A DNA stretch of 64,000 nt. Origin: Branchiostoma floridae (Eukaryota > Chordata > Leptocardii > Amphioxiformes > Branchiostomatidae). The position numbers were made by a program, and so were the translations under genes. The DNA is taken from positions 19,350,609 through 19,414,608 of the forward strand of contig NC_049992.1 of the NCBI RefSeq assembly GCF_000003815.2, read 5' to 3'. The notes beneath the pieces were generated by a model. It was not told the origin of the DNA and did not search any database. It saw only the letters and a list, made by a program, of their open reading frames with translations. Below, one piece after another: positions 1 to 11,059 of the stretch (within the stretch, counting starts at the first letter, position 1; every line of letters begins with the position of its first letter).

Positions 1-3000
1 GGTTAGCGTTCGCTCTATTGTTTGGTGTTACTTCCAACTGGGACATGTGATGGTCACTGACTTGACCCAGTGTAATTCGCTCATAAAATAATTAGCACAT
101 GGCAACAGGGTGGGGCAGCAACACCATTGTTGAATAGAAATGCTCCTCCCTGTTTCAGTGGAGGCAGATCCCCGGTAGCAAAACACACTCCTAAGCCGGC
201 TTCACTCCTCTGGCAGCTTTTGATCCTGTCTTATGCTACCGTAGGATCTGCTTGGAGATTATGTTGACATGGCAACACGAAAAAAACACAAACTAAAATT
301 TCGAAGAATTGTCCTAACATATTGTTAGCAAAAGTCACCAAGTTTTGTAGTCCAAGCACACGTCGTTCGGCAGTTGTACGACGTCAAAGTTGGCGCAGGC
401 ACTTTTAGCCCCCCCCCCCCCGTCTGGATAGGGTTAAATATGCATGGAACTAAGTTTGATAACTTACCCGCTGTATACAGCTGTATACATGTACACTCAA
501 AAAATCAAGCCTTCTTTGGACAAATTATATCACTGTTCCATCAATCACAGTGTTTTTGGGATTCGCCACGTGTATTAAGTCATTAAACAAGGGTATGTAT
601 CATCTGTGCGTAATGCTGTCCACCACGTCGAAAATTTAGCCTTGAACGCAGGCTTATCTACAGGCTTGCTGTTATCAATTATCAATAATTGTTATCTGAT
701 TTCCCCAGTTTACTATCCACATCGATACTATCCACGATGGTAGAATTTGGCCCCAAAATTTCCAGACTTTTATGTGGGGATTTAGAACACGAATCAGGTT
801 CGATATGACGTAATCGAACAGAATGGGCGTTCTATTGGGGGTCATCCGCGATCACCCGCAGGTTGTTACAGTAAACACGCAGAAACCGCCCTCATTTTCC
901 CGGGTGCCGTGGCGTGCGTCAGAAGAAAAACAAACATTTTCACAAATATAAACCGTTATCTGGCAAGCTTAGTTTTGCTGCCGCTTAGTTTGGAACATGT
1001 GACATGTAACAAAGCTGCTGGCGTCATTATCGGTGACCTTGAATATTACAACACTTGTTTACGGCGGTAACAATTACTCCATGTCCCTATCGCTGCGACT
1101 CGACATATGACCAAACATAGTATTTAAATCACTTACAAAACGCGTGCAAATCAACTCTTTCAGGACTTATATTTTCGACAACTAATATCTCCAGCTTTGT
1201 GTCTTAGGGATTTTTGGAACATGGAAACAATTATGAATTACTAGTCTTTGCATTTGAAAATTTGAAAAAATGACGATTTTTCGACCTTATCTTGCCTGTA
1301 AAAATAGTTTTAAGTAGAAGTTGAAAAATCCCTAAGACGGAAAGTTTGATCTTAATATCTTTACCTATATGATATAAAAGATTTGGATTTTCAGTCAAAT
1401 TTAGGACCAATCTAAATATGGTATTTGTTTTTTTGGTCTACCAAACACCCTTTCTAAATCAACCAACTAGGCACATTTCAGAAAACATTGAGACAAAACT
1501 GTGTAGCACACGTACACGGTAAGATTTGACGTGTACACGCTGCCAGTTTTCATCTCGACGAGGCACATGCGAGGGGTTGCTTTTCTAACTACCATGATCT
1601 GTTGGAAGATGTTCCTGTTACTGTCAGGTTCCCCGGAGCGCGCGGCGGGAGCCCCGGTAAGGCCTACGTCACATTACATTGGGGGTCCGCGCGGTGTCTA
1701 ACCGATGTAGGCCCCGGCCGGGCTCTGAAGCCGGGTAGACATCGGCTCACGCAGTCACAAATCATTTTTTCTTCACGCGTCCCGTTAGAGGTCCCGGGGG
1801 GCTCCGGTGGGCATTCCGGCGGCTTCCGTGCAATAGTCGTATGCTTTAACCCTTTATTGCTCGATGTTCGGCAGGCAACCGTGAGCTGCCCTGTGGATGT
1901 CCACGGGTACCCGGGGTACCCCCGTAGGGGTCTGGCAGTGGGTCGGCCGATTCACCCCTTGTAAATAACTGTATGGTCCCTGTCGTACGCCCCGCGAACC
2001 ACGACCATCATGTTTTTTTTTGGGGGGGGGGGGGATATAAGCATTCGTTGGCTCGTCTCCGTTGACTTTTGCAACTGTGCCACGAGGTACTAACACTACT
2101 AGAAGCGGAAAATGCCGCTGCACTTCGACTGACAGGGTGAGCACATGCCGCTTGCTCAGCTCAGGCTGAGAGTGGCGACGGCTCGTCACCGTTTCATCCT
2201 TGTTCTTGCTACATGGGTAGTGGAAGAGGAGAGACAAGCGGAACGGCAGTGCCAGAGAAGAATATGTTGGGTTAGGCTCCGAACCATGTTTTGGGGTCTA
2301 CGATACGCTGATGAGCAAGCTATAAATGCGAGAACATTCTTGCGACTTTAAGTCCTTTATGCGCCTTATGCGTGTGGGACCTTTCATTGAGAAGAGTAGA
2401 AAATGAATGTTTTACTGATGATATTTCCTTAATAATTTCCCCGCCGGGACCCCGGTTCATTTTAAGTCCGACTTAAAACCAAACGGGGCCCCGCCCGAGA
2501 CGAAAAATAACCCGGCAGCCGCTGGGAGACCAGCAGGACCCCGACCGGAAGAGCCAAAAAACAGTCCGTAAATTACCCGGCAGGGTCCCTATTTGGAAAT
2601 GTGACCATGGCCCAAATTGTCTTGTTTGATAACCGAGGGACCCCGTCAGCGGCCCCGGCGGTGTTCCGGGATGACACAACGGATGCAATAGTTTATAATG
2701 CAGGAAGGTTGGGCCTGTACCGTCGAGTACCGTCGGAGTACCGAGCGGGTACCGGGCAGGTACTGTAGGGGACCCTGCCGATGTGTTCACGGTTAGTTGA
2801 CGGCTTTGATTCGGCGTATTTTCCTGCCCGGGCCCCGATTGATTTTATGTCCGACTTAGAATCAACCGGGGCCCCGCCCGAGCCCCAAAATAGCCCGGCA
2901 TCCGCCGGGGGTCTCACGGGGACCCGCCCGAAATTGCAACAATTTAGCCCCTAACCTACTCGGCCGGACCCCTTTGTGCAAATGTGACGTTAGCATAACC

Positions 3001-3241
3001 CGATACCCTACGTTCCAATGGAAACTGTGGGGCCAAATTTGACCATCGTGATCAAAGAAAACTGAAACAATTAGAACATTTTCGTATTTTTGTAATCTTT
3101 AATGTTATCAGTAGAAAGATATGGCCGTTGTGAAGCCTGTTATGGGGGTAATAAAAATCGTACGACGACGGAGAAAGTTTGAATTGAACATGTTCAAAAT
3201 ACATTTTAGCTTCACCATACAAATCTATTGTACCTTTGCAG
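1..3241. other. Intergenic or intronic stretch with no recognised gene
   Basis: No exon with a recognisable domain is seen. The stretch holds a 13-base C run near 409-421, a T/G homopolymer pair near 2011-2034, and a weak inverted repeat (TCTTAGGGATTTTT near 1203, complement near 1324-1337) that may be a decayed MITE. A GC-rich block at 2440-2960 carries two related copies of a segment containing TAAGTCCGACTTA about 380 bp apart. Open frames here are short and resemble nothing known. Confidence 0.5.
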
Positions 3242-3418
3242 GCACACTATGTCAACCGTTAACGTCCCCAACTAACGGAGCGCTGAGTCCTCTCGCACCG
3301 CACATTTACCCTTCAACGGTTACGTTCACCTGTGACCCGGGATACGTACGGAACGGCGCTGAAACTACAGCGTGCCAAGCTGACGGAACATGGAGCAACC
3401 CTGTTCCAACATGCACAC
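3242..3418 (+). CDS. CCP/sushi domain exon 1 (partial gene)
   Basis: This exon encodes one complement control protein (CCP/sushi) module: TLCQPL..NGALSP..VTFTCDPGYVRNG..TACQADGTWSNPVPTC. It has the four cysteines and the conserved Trp that form the two-disulfide sushi fold. It is bounded by an acceptor (TTTGCAG) and a donor (C|GTAAGG) and is phase 1-1, so it can be added or lost without breaking frame. CCP modules work outside the cell in complement regulation, adhesion or ligand binding. Large parts are nearly identical to the CCP exon at 8716, which points to duplication. It probably belongs to the same gene as the downstream CCP and trefoil exons, but no start codon, signal peptide or terminal exon was found, so gene limits are unknown. 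Confidence 0.8.
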
Positions 3419-3815
3419 GTAAGGTTCTGGTTCGGAATTTGTTTTGACCAGGGGGCAAGATAGTCCGTGAAAGTAAGACGCCAATTATTTCGGCTATCAC
3501 TATAGCTATAGCAGTGCATAATCTTTTTATTGCCCCCAAAGCCCGCTCTTCGTAGGTCTTTCGGTGGCGCAGATTTGGTTGTGCGGCGAGCACTTCCTGG
3601 TACAGAATTAGTGAGCGATACCGGTAACGCGGTTTCGTCACCCGATTGCCCAGATCGTATGTTCTATGTGCGTTGTTGGTGTTTTAGCGCCATTGGAGAT
3701 ATTTTTCCTTGTTGACCTTTATTTCCATATTAGTCATTGGCCAGAAAAAAATCTCTTTTTTTTCCGTGTAGCTCTGGATGCAAATCTGATTTTATTGACG
3801 GTTTTTACCAAAAAC

Positions 3816-6800
3816 TAGAAAGGCCGACATTTGCTTGAGAGCAAATACAGCATATTTCAGCCATCTCCCTCCCTATGCTACAATAGACTATTGCAAAATC
3901 ACCCATGTGCAAACATGGAACACTTTTGTTTAAAAGTCACTTCTACTAATGACACTTTGGCCAAAAAAATGAATCTTACCAAATTCCCAGTGCAAGAATG
4001 GACTCTTCCTGTACAGACCATGTGAATTTGCACAATAGACCAGTCCAGAAATACTCCCACTGAAAACACGGCCTATTGATAAAGCAACCCAGTCCAAAGT
4101 TGAACAAAAAGGCAATGAAATGGTAAAATAGACCAGCCCAAAAACACTTGAATATATTGAATCATCACCCGTCTATAGCTGATACTAATTTTGAAAACAT
4201 CCCCCTCCGTGCAATAATGGACTCTTCTTGCGATGACCCTATGTAAAGTGCAGTCCAAGAATGAATCCGCTAAAATTGGACTTAAACGTAATCACCAAAG
4301 TCCCAACCCCCCATGTAAAAATGGACTCTTCCAGCACACCCTATGTAAAATTGCAAAATAGACCAGTCAAAAAATACCCCCAATGAAATACTTTATAGAA
4401 TCAACAGTCCAAAGATGAATTTAAAAAAATCCCCCCCCCCCCGTGCCAGATTGGACTCTTCCAGACAACACCAGACACACTGATTGGCTGCCATCGGGAT
4501 GTTGATTCAGGCTACGTGATTGGTTGCCTCTTTAATAAAGTTACTAGTATATAGACATGTGCACATGCTGTCTTCAGGTGGGAGGTGATGTCGTTGACCT
4601 CTCTGGCCAGTGGAAAAATACAAATAAAATCCCAAGTATATCAATTTGAAGTGGCTTATGTCAAAAATTATACATGGGTCATTTGAATAAATATCTAGTG
4701 CACCTATTTTCCAAAATTTAGGTCATTTGGTTTTAATACCAGGGAACAGGAACCAAAGGCGTACGTTTTTGGTCAAACAACAGCCAAAAAATCCCAAAAT
4801 TGCGCATTAGTAGATGGCACTCCTATTCCAAATTTCAGGTCATTTGGCTGTAAATTGAGGGCACAGGAGCCAAAAATGTCCTTTTTTGGGGCAAAAAATG
4901 GCAAAATTAAGCATTTGTTGTACTGTATGCCAAAACTGCTATTGAATCGTTTGGGGCATATAATCAAGGCACCTCTGTACCAAATTTCAGGTCAGTCGGC
5001 TGTAAGACCAGGGTACAGGGGGCCAAAATGTACATATAAATTGCAAAAATCATGAAGAAAATCATTTTAAAGGCAGATATGAAAAAAGAGAAAAAACACA
5101 CCTAAGGGTATTGGCACTCTACCCGTGTGCCAAATTTCAAGTCATTCGGTCCAGGAACGACGGAGATGATTCGACTTGAAGATTTGACAGGAGGAAGAAG
5201 AAGAAACAATATGAATACTAGAAAGGCCGACATTTGCTTGAGAGCAATTGCAGCATATTTCACCCATCTCCCTCCCCGTGCAGCAATACTAGTAGACTAC
5301 TCCCAAATCACACACCTGCAAACATGGAACACTTTTGCTTAAAAGCCACTTCTACTAATAAACCTTTAGCCCAAAATGAATCTTACAAAATTCCCAGTGC
5401 AAGAATGGACTCTTCCAGTGCACCCCATGTGAATTTGCACAATAGACCAGTCCAGAAATATTCCCACTGAAAACAGGGCCTTTTGATTAAGCAACCCAGT
5501 CCAAAGTTGAACTAAGCAAAAAAGGCAAGAAAAGTTAAAAAAAGACCAGTCCAAAAACACTTCCGCTAAAAAGGGAATGTAGAATCAAGTCCCAAAAATG
5601 GATTTTAAAAATCTCCCCTCCATGTAAGAATTGACTCTTCCAGTACACCCCATGTAAAATTGCAAAATAGACCAGTTACAAAATACTTCGGGATGTTGAT
5701 TCAGGCTACGCGATTGGTTGCCTCATTAATCAAGTTTCTAGTATATAGACATGTGCACATGCCGTAATCAGGTGGGACGTCAACGACCTCAAGGTGCTCT
5801 GGTCAGTGGAAAATTACCGAAAAAATCCCCAAATATATCATTTTGAAGTGGTTTATGCCAGAGATTATACATAGGTCATTTGAATAAATATCTAGTGCAC
5901 CTATTTACCAAACTTTAGGTCAGTTGGTTGTAAGACCAGGGGACAGGAGTCAAAAGTGTACGTTTTTGGTCAAATAATGGCCAAAAAATCACAAAATTAA
6001 GCATTTTGTTGTACTATATGCCAAAAGTGTTATTGAATCTATGTGCGCATATGTAGATGGCACTCCTATACCAAATTGCAGGTCATTTGGTTGTTAAATG
6101 AGAGTACAGGAGCCAAAAATGTCCTTTTTGGGGGGTAAAAATGGCAAAATTAAGCATTTTGTTGTACCGTATGCCGAAACTGTTAATTAATCTTTGTGGG
6201 CATATGATCAAGGCACCTCTGTACCAAATTTCAGGTCATTCGGCTGTAATACCAGGGTACAGGGGGCCAACATGTACATAAAAATTGCAAAAAACATGAA
6301 TAAAATCATTTTCTGGGCAGATATGAAAAAAAGGAACAAAAACCTTAGGGTATTGGCCCACTCTACCCGTGTGCCAAATTTTAAGTCATTCGGTCCAGGA
6401 ACGACGGAGTTGCTTCGATTTGAAGATTTGACAGGAGAAAGAAGAAACAATACGAATACTAGTAAGGCCGGCATTTGCTTGAGAGCAAATACAGAATTTT
6501 GCAATCCATCTTCATCAAACTTTACTTTACCACCCTCCCATACAAGAATGGATGTACACCGTATAGGTGTGAATAGAGCCCTGTGGCCACATACCGTATG
6601 CATCTTCATACCAAATTTCAGATCATTTGGTTTTCATACATAGGCACAGGAGCCAAAACTTAACATTTTTATTCTAAAATGGCAAAAAATCCGAAATATT
6701 CAACAATTTAAAGTAATGCATGCCCAAAGTGAAAATGAAGTACTGTGGGCACTTGTCCTACACACCTTCATGCCGAATTTCAGGTTATTAGGTTTCAATA

Positions 6801-7350
6801 CAAGGGCACAGGAGCCAAAATATATAAATTTTTAGTAAATAATGGCCGAAAACCCCAAACTAACTAATTTTTTAAGTGATCTATGAAGAAAATGTTGATG
6901 GAGCCCTGTGCTCATATGTCCAATGCACGTATGTACCAAATTTTAGGTCATTTGGTTTTCATACAAGGGAGCCAAAAATATACAATTTTAGTCAAAAATG
7001 CCCGAAAACTCATTTCTAAAGTGATCTATGAAGAAAGTGTTGATAGGGTCCTGTACTCATATGTCTAATGCACCTCTGTACCAAATTTCAGGCCATTATG
7101 TTGTAAAAGGAGGGCACAAGGCTCAAAATATATACATTTGGTCTAAAAATGACCAAAAACCATAAATATCACAATTTCTAAGGCCTCTTTGCTATCTCTA
7201 ACACCCTGCCAAATTTCAGCTCAATTGGCCCACAAATGAAAAAGCTGCATCCATTTGAAGATTTGACAGGAGAAGGAGAAGAGACTGATCTGAGCAAAAA
7301 CAATATATTGCAATCCATACTGTAGTATGGATTGCAATATAACAATATAT
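3816..7350. repeat. Nested tandem repeat block, ~1.25-1.4 kb higher-order units
   Basis: A segment containing GGCCGACATTTGCTTGAGAG starts near 3822, 5222 and 6465 (the last with a variant), giving units of about 1.25-1.4 kb. Inside each unit a ~140-150 bp sub-repeat built around CCAAATTTCAGGTCATTTGG recurs (near 4830, 4980, 5130, 6070, 6230, 6370, 6610, 6775, 6940, 7080 and 7210). The first two units also share a region rich in GACTCTTCCAG and AATAGACCAGTCCA. Units end with GAAGATTTGACAGGAG plus an A/G-rich stretch. Open frames here are repeat by-products. The class of element is not recognised. Confidence 0.75.
7305..7340. repeat. Perfect 16 bp hairpin ending the nested repeat block
   Basis: ATATTGCAATCCATAC is followed by a 4-base spacer (TGTA) and its exact reverse complement. 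It sits right after the last GAAGATTTGACAGGAG motif of the repeat block, so it may be the element's terminal structure. Confidence 0.7.
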
Positions 7351-7595
7351 TTCACCATACCTATAGTTTGGCTGAAATATGAATATCCTTTCTACAGAAA
7401 ACCTCAACTGATTCCTACGGTCAGCGTCAAGGCACCACTTTCTATTGGAAACATTGAATTTTCTTAAAAACGATGCTTTTTAACCCTATTTAGATCGGGC
7501 TTTTTTTTTCTTCCGTACTTCTAGATCGATCAGCTTGAAAATATTTAACTTTGAAAGTTTGATCATCAAAACGCGGAGGGACTGTAGTACTAGAG

Positions 7596-7874
7596 ATGAG
7601 GTTTAACACGTTCAATAGTGCTGCGTTCGCGCTAATGGAGCGGTTGCTACGTGAAGGAACGGATCCCGACGAAGTTGATATTGTGGAGTTGACCCAACAT
7701 TTCCCAAGCTCCCCAGGAACGGGCCGTGTACAAAAATGGAGGGAAATCAAATCTAAACTGGTCCTGGGTGAGGATTTTGTGGCGCATTGTGACGCCCCAA
7801 ATCACAGACTACCGGCGAGAGAACACATCGAACGCATTTTCCAAGACAGTAATACTCACCTAACAGCTAAATAG
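7596..7874 (+). CDS. Possible small hypothetical protein, 92 aa
   Basis: An intact ATG-to-stop frame of 92 codons starts MRFNTFNSAAFALMERLLRE and is followed by a charged, helix-prone stretch (EVDIVELTQ, KWREIKSKL, REHIERIF). Its composition looks protein-like, unlike the A/T-rich repeats just upstream. No domain, signal peptide or membrane segment is recognised. It could be a lone exon, a transposon-derived fragment or chance. It lies about 250 bp past the hairpin ending the repeat block, so an element-borne origin is possible. Confidence 0.3.
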   Translation: MRFNTFNSAAFALMERLLREGTDPDEVDIVELTQHFPSSPGTGRVQKWREIKSKLVLGEDFVAHCDAPNHRLPAREHIERIFQDSNTHLTAK

Positions 7875-8310
7875 CGTCTCGGTCGGAGACCTTTATACTC
7901 AGTTGAGAACAACAGTGACGTGTGTTCCACACTTCACAAAGTTACACTACACAGCGATATGTCTCGCAGCATATGCTTCGTTACTGTCAAGGAGGTTCTA
8001 TTCACGAAAATAAGATCCGTTATGTACTCAAGTTGTGTTGTCTGTTGAGTCTTCAGTCCGTCCTTCTATGCTATACCAACATTTTAAGGAACCAGCTGAC
8101 AAAAAATATGTCCTTTGTAATGTATTGCCATTACCGTTGCCGTTGCCAGTATTCGACGGACAATAGGTGTGAAATATTCCTTCCTACCTCTCGCGTGCCA
8201 CCAGTTTAGTGTTAATTAGTTACTCTACATCTGAAAGAACCGACTTCATGGGCGTTGACCTCGCTAGAAATCTAGTTCATGTGATTTAGAGACGAGCCCC
8301 CCCCCCTCCC

Positions 8311-8457
8311 NNNNNNNNNNNNNNNNNNNNNNNNNNNNNNNNNNNNNNNNNNNNNNNNNNNNNNNNNNNNNNNNNNNNNNNNNNNNNNNNNNNNNNNNNN
8401 NNNNNNNNNNNNNNNNNNNNNNNNNNNNNNNNNNNNNNNNNNNNNNNNNNNNNNNNN
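8311..8457. other. Assembly gap of 147 N
   Basis: A run of N lies between a C-rich tract (8297-8310) and an A/G-rich low-complexity tract (8458-8560). Both flanks are hard to sequence, which explains the gap. Frames reported across it are not real. Confidence 0.98.
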
Positions 8458-8715
8458 GAAGAATGTGAAAAGATTGAAAATAAATAAAAAAGTAGAAATG
8501 AAGAAAAAAAGAAAAGAGAGAGAAAAAGAAAGAAAGGAGAAGTAGAGTAGAGAAAATGGAAGGGGGTTAGGCAATAAACAACCCCGTCTAGATACGGTAA
8601 AGACAGCGCTTTTCCTAGAGACATGTCGAATTGTAGTATAGACAATCTCTAGATAGGATAAGATGGAAATTGTATGACCTGTGCATCTTCAGTAAAAGGT
8701 CATTGAACATTTCAG

Positions 8716-8871
8716 TCGGACAATGTTCGACGTTAATGGCCCCAACTAACGGAGCGCTGACTCCTGTTGGAGTGATATTCACCTGTAACCCGGGATACGT
8801 ACGGAACGGCGCTGTAATCTCGACGTGCCAAGCCGGGGGATCATGGAGCAACCCTGTTCCAACATGCACAC
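8716..8871 (+). CDS. CCP/sushi domain exon 2 (partial gene)
   Basis: Another single CCP module: GQCSTLMAPTNGALTPVGVIFTC..GYVRNGAVISTCQAGGSWSNPVPTC, with four Cys and the terminal Trp. It is flanked by TTTCAG and C|GTAAGA and is phase 1-1. It is seven codons shorter than the exon at 3242 between the first and second Cys, but shares the segment encoding CNPGYVRNGA and SWSNPVPTC. It is a likely paralogous copy within one mosaic extracellular protein. Confidence 0.82.
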
Positions 8872-9100
8872 GTAAGATGACTTTTAAGTTGATACTGTCA
8901 AGCACTGTCTGATTTTAGTATTACGTATTACGTATTATGCGCACATCGGATGAGTTTCAATATGCCAATTTTAATTGAAATGTAGAATACACACACTCTC
9001 CTTTATTCAAAACATGATAGTCGTAAATTATAAGGCGTCGTTTTTTTAATCTTTAGTACAGAAATAGATCTCAGATATATGAAGTATTTGACCATTACAG

Positions 9101-9280
9101 CCAGACCATGTCCAAGATTGACGGCCCCAACTAACGGAACGCTGAATCCTACCGGACCTGATTACGCCTTCCCGACCCAGGTTACGGTAACCTGTAACTC
9201 GGGATACAAACTGGACGGAGTCACTCCCGTGACGTGCCAAGCTGACGGAACATGGAGCAACCCTGTTGGAACATGCAGAC
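9101..9280 (+). CDS. CCP/sushi domain exon 3, duplicate copy A
   Basis: Encodes RPCPRLTAPTNGTLNPTGPDY..VTVTCNSGYKLDG..VTCQADGTWSNPVGTC, a complete CCP module with four Cys and the Trp. The acceptor is ATTACAG and the donor C|GTAAGA; phase 1-1. The next exon in frame is the trefoil exon at 9593, joined through a split Gln codon. It is nearly identical to the exon at 10421; visible changes are PRL to PEL and NPT to NTT. Confidence 0.85.
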
Positions 9281-9592
9281 GTAAGATAAGTTTTGACTCA
9301 TTGATATTTGCAATGCTACGAGTATATCGATAAATATCGTAAGATAGTATGAGAGAAGACATGTGCACACACAATGATCATGCCATTGCCAACCTATTAT
9401 ATCTATGAGAAATTATGGGAATAGTAGGGTAGGTATAATCACGCCTTACTTGCATTCAAATGTGTTTAGCAAACGTGGAGATAGTGAATATCTTTCGGAT
9501 GCAAGTTCATCTTCTGTGTAAGTGAAAGTCTAAGAAGCATTGTTATACGGCCGTATAACCAAACTTTTTTCTAATTATCTCCATTATCACAG

Positions 9593-9730
9593 AGAACGAA
9601 TGCCAGCTGGTGGATCCCTATGCGCGACGGAACTGCGGTTGGCCGGGCATTACTGCAGCTGAGTGTCAGGAGCGAGGATGCTGCTGGGATAATTCAATAC
9701 GAGGAGTAAAATGGTGCTTTAACAGCACAG
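9593..9730 (+). CDS. P-type trefoil domain exon, copy A
   Basis: Encodes NECQLVDPYARRNCGWPGIT..ECQERGCCWDNSIRGVKWCFNST, a textbook P-type (trefoil) domain: six cysteines in the order C-x-C-x-C-x-CC-x-C with the RxNCGWPGIT and RGCCWD signatures. Trefoil domains stabilise secreted mucosal proteins and occur in TFF peptides and zona pellucida or enzyme mosaics. The exon is phase 1-1 with acceptor TCACAG and a weaker donor G|GTGGGA. It directly follows a CCP exon, a combination that suggests a mosaic secreted protein. No transmembrane or terminal exon was found. Confidence 0.88.
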
Positions 9731-10420
9731 GTGGGACAGGTCTAGTTATAGTGTAACCGTAGATGTCTATATTCATATTTTCGAAGCTTTTCTGTAAGCA
9801 ATATTTGAGATCTGGCTATTCATAAGTAGACTCATCATAATAATCGTTTCTAATTATACACACACGCGCGCGCGCGCGCGTATTCGTAATAGGTCGGACG
9901 TAGCTCCCGTATTTTTGAAACAAATATATTGCCATAGACACACCAATATCAATACCTCATAGGTAAAGGAAAAATATCATACAAATGTACTAAATCTTGC
10001 TACACATGTCAATGCCACGTACGCCATCTGTACCATTATATTTCAAAGTGATTTTAACACCAACGGCACTGAAATATAACAGTTTTTGTTATAATACAGA
10101 CATTTGTTCAAAACATACACCCTTCTCTATATCATGCCCCATCAGGGAACATTAAGAAATGATTGTAATTTCCGATTCATGCCGTTGGAATTCGGTAGAG
10201 GTAGATGCGCATCACGGTTGGTTTAGATGACGTCTTGTAGCGGTAACTCGACAACTATTTAGAGGGGGCAGGGATTTTCAGGCCTGCGCCAACTTTTATC
10301 GCGCATTACGCAAGAACGGCTTATGCTAGAGCCAACAAATTACGTAAATTATAAGGCTTGGTTTTTTAATCTTTAGTACAGAAATAGATCTCAGATATAA
10401 GAAGTATTTGACCATTACAG

Positions 10421-10600
10421 CCAGACCTTGTCCAGAGTTGGCGGCCCCAACTAACGGAACGCTGAATACGACCGGACCTGATTACGCCTTCCCGACCCAG
10501 GTTACGGTAACCTGTAACTCGGGATACAAATTGGACGGAGTCACTCCCGTGACGTGCCAAGCTGACGGAACATGGAGCAACCCTGTTGGAACATGCAGAC
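10421..10600 (+). CDS. CCP/sushi domain exon 4, duplicate copy B
   Basis: Second copy of the 9101-9280 module, with the same splice sites, phase and cysteine pattern (RPCPELAAPTNGTLN..TCNSGYKLDG..TWSNPVGTC). Very few substitutions separate the two and both keep all structural residues, so both look functional. Confidence 0.85.
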
Positions 10601-10921
10601 GTAAGATAAGTTTTGACGCATTGATATTTGCAATGCTACGAGTATATCGATAAATATCGTAAGATAGTATGAGAGAAGACATGTGCACACACAATGATCA
10701 TGCCATTGCCAACCTATTATATCTATGAGAAATTATGGGAATAGTATGCCATATAGGTAGGTATAATCACGCCTTACTTGCATTCAAATGTGTTTAGCAA
10801 ACGTGGAGATAGTGAACATCTTTCGGATGCAAGTTCATCTTCTGTGTTAGTGAAAGTCTAAGAAGCATTGTTATACGGCCGTATAACCAAACTTTTTTTC
10901 TAATTATCTCCATTATCACAG

Positions 10922-11059
10922 AGAACGAATGCCAGCTGGTGGATCCCTATGCGCGACGGAACTGTGGTTGGCCGGGCATTACTGCAGCTGAGTGTCAGGA
11001 GCGAGGATGCTGCTGGGATAATTCAATACGAGGAGTAAAATGGTGCTTTAACAGCACAG
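10922..11059 (+). CDS. P-type trefoil domain exon, copy B
   Basis: Second copy of the trefoil exon; the protein appears identical to copy A (NCGWPGIT, RGCCWDNS, KWCFNS). Acceptor and donor are retained. The transcript could therefore read CCP-trefoil-CCP-trefoil. The following 2.5 kb gives no clear next exon. Confidence 0.87.

Noticed and set aside
1854-2237. 127-codon minus-strand frame and the overlapping 120-codon plus frame at 1602-1964
   Set aside because: High-GC, low-complexity composition, no domain, and both strands are open over the same DNA, as expected by chance.
6194-6643. 149-codon plus frame and 133-codon minus frame over the same bases
   Set aside because: They lie in the nested repeat block; the translated text repeats with the DNA repeats and resembles no protein.
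8272-8645. Minus-strand frames crossing the N gap
   Set aside because: The frame passes through 147 unknown bases and low-complexity flanks.
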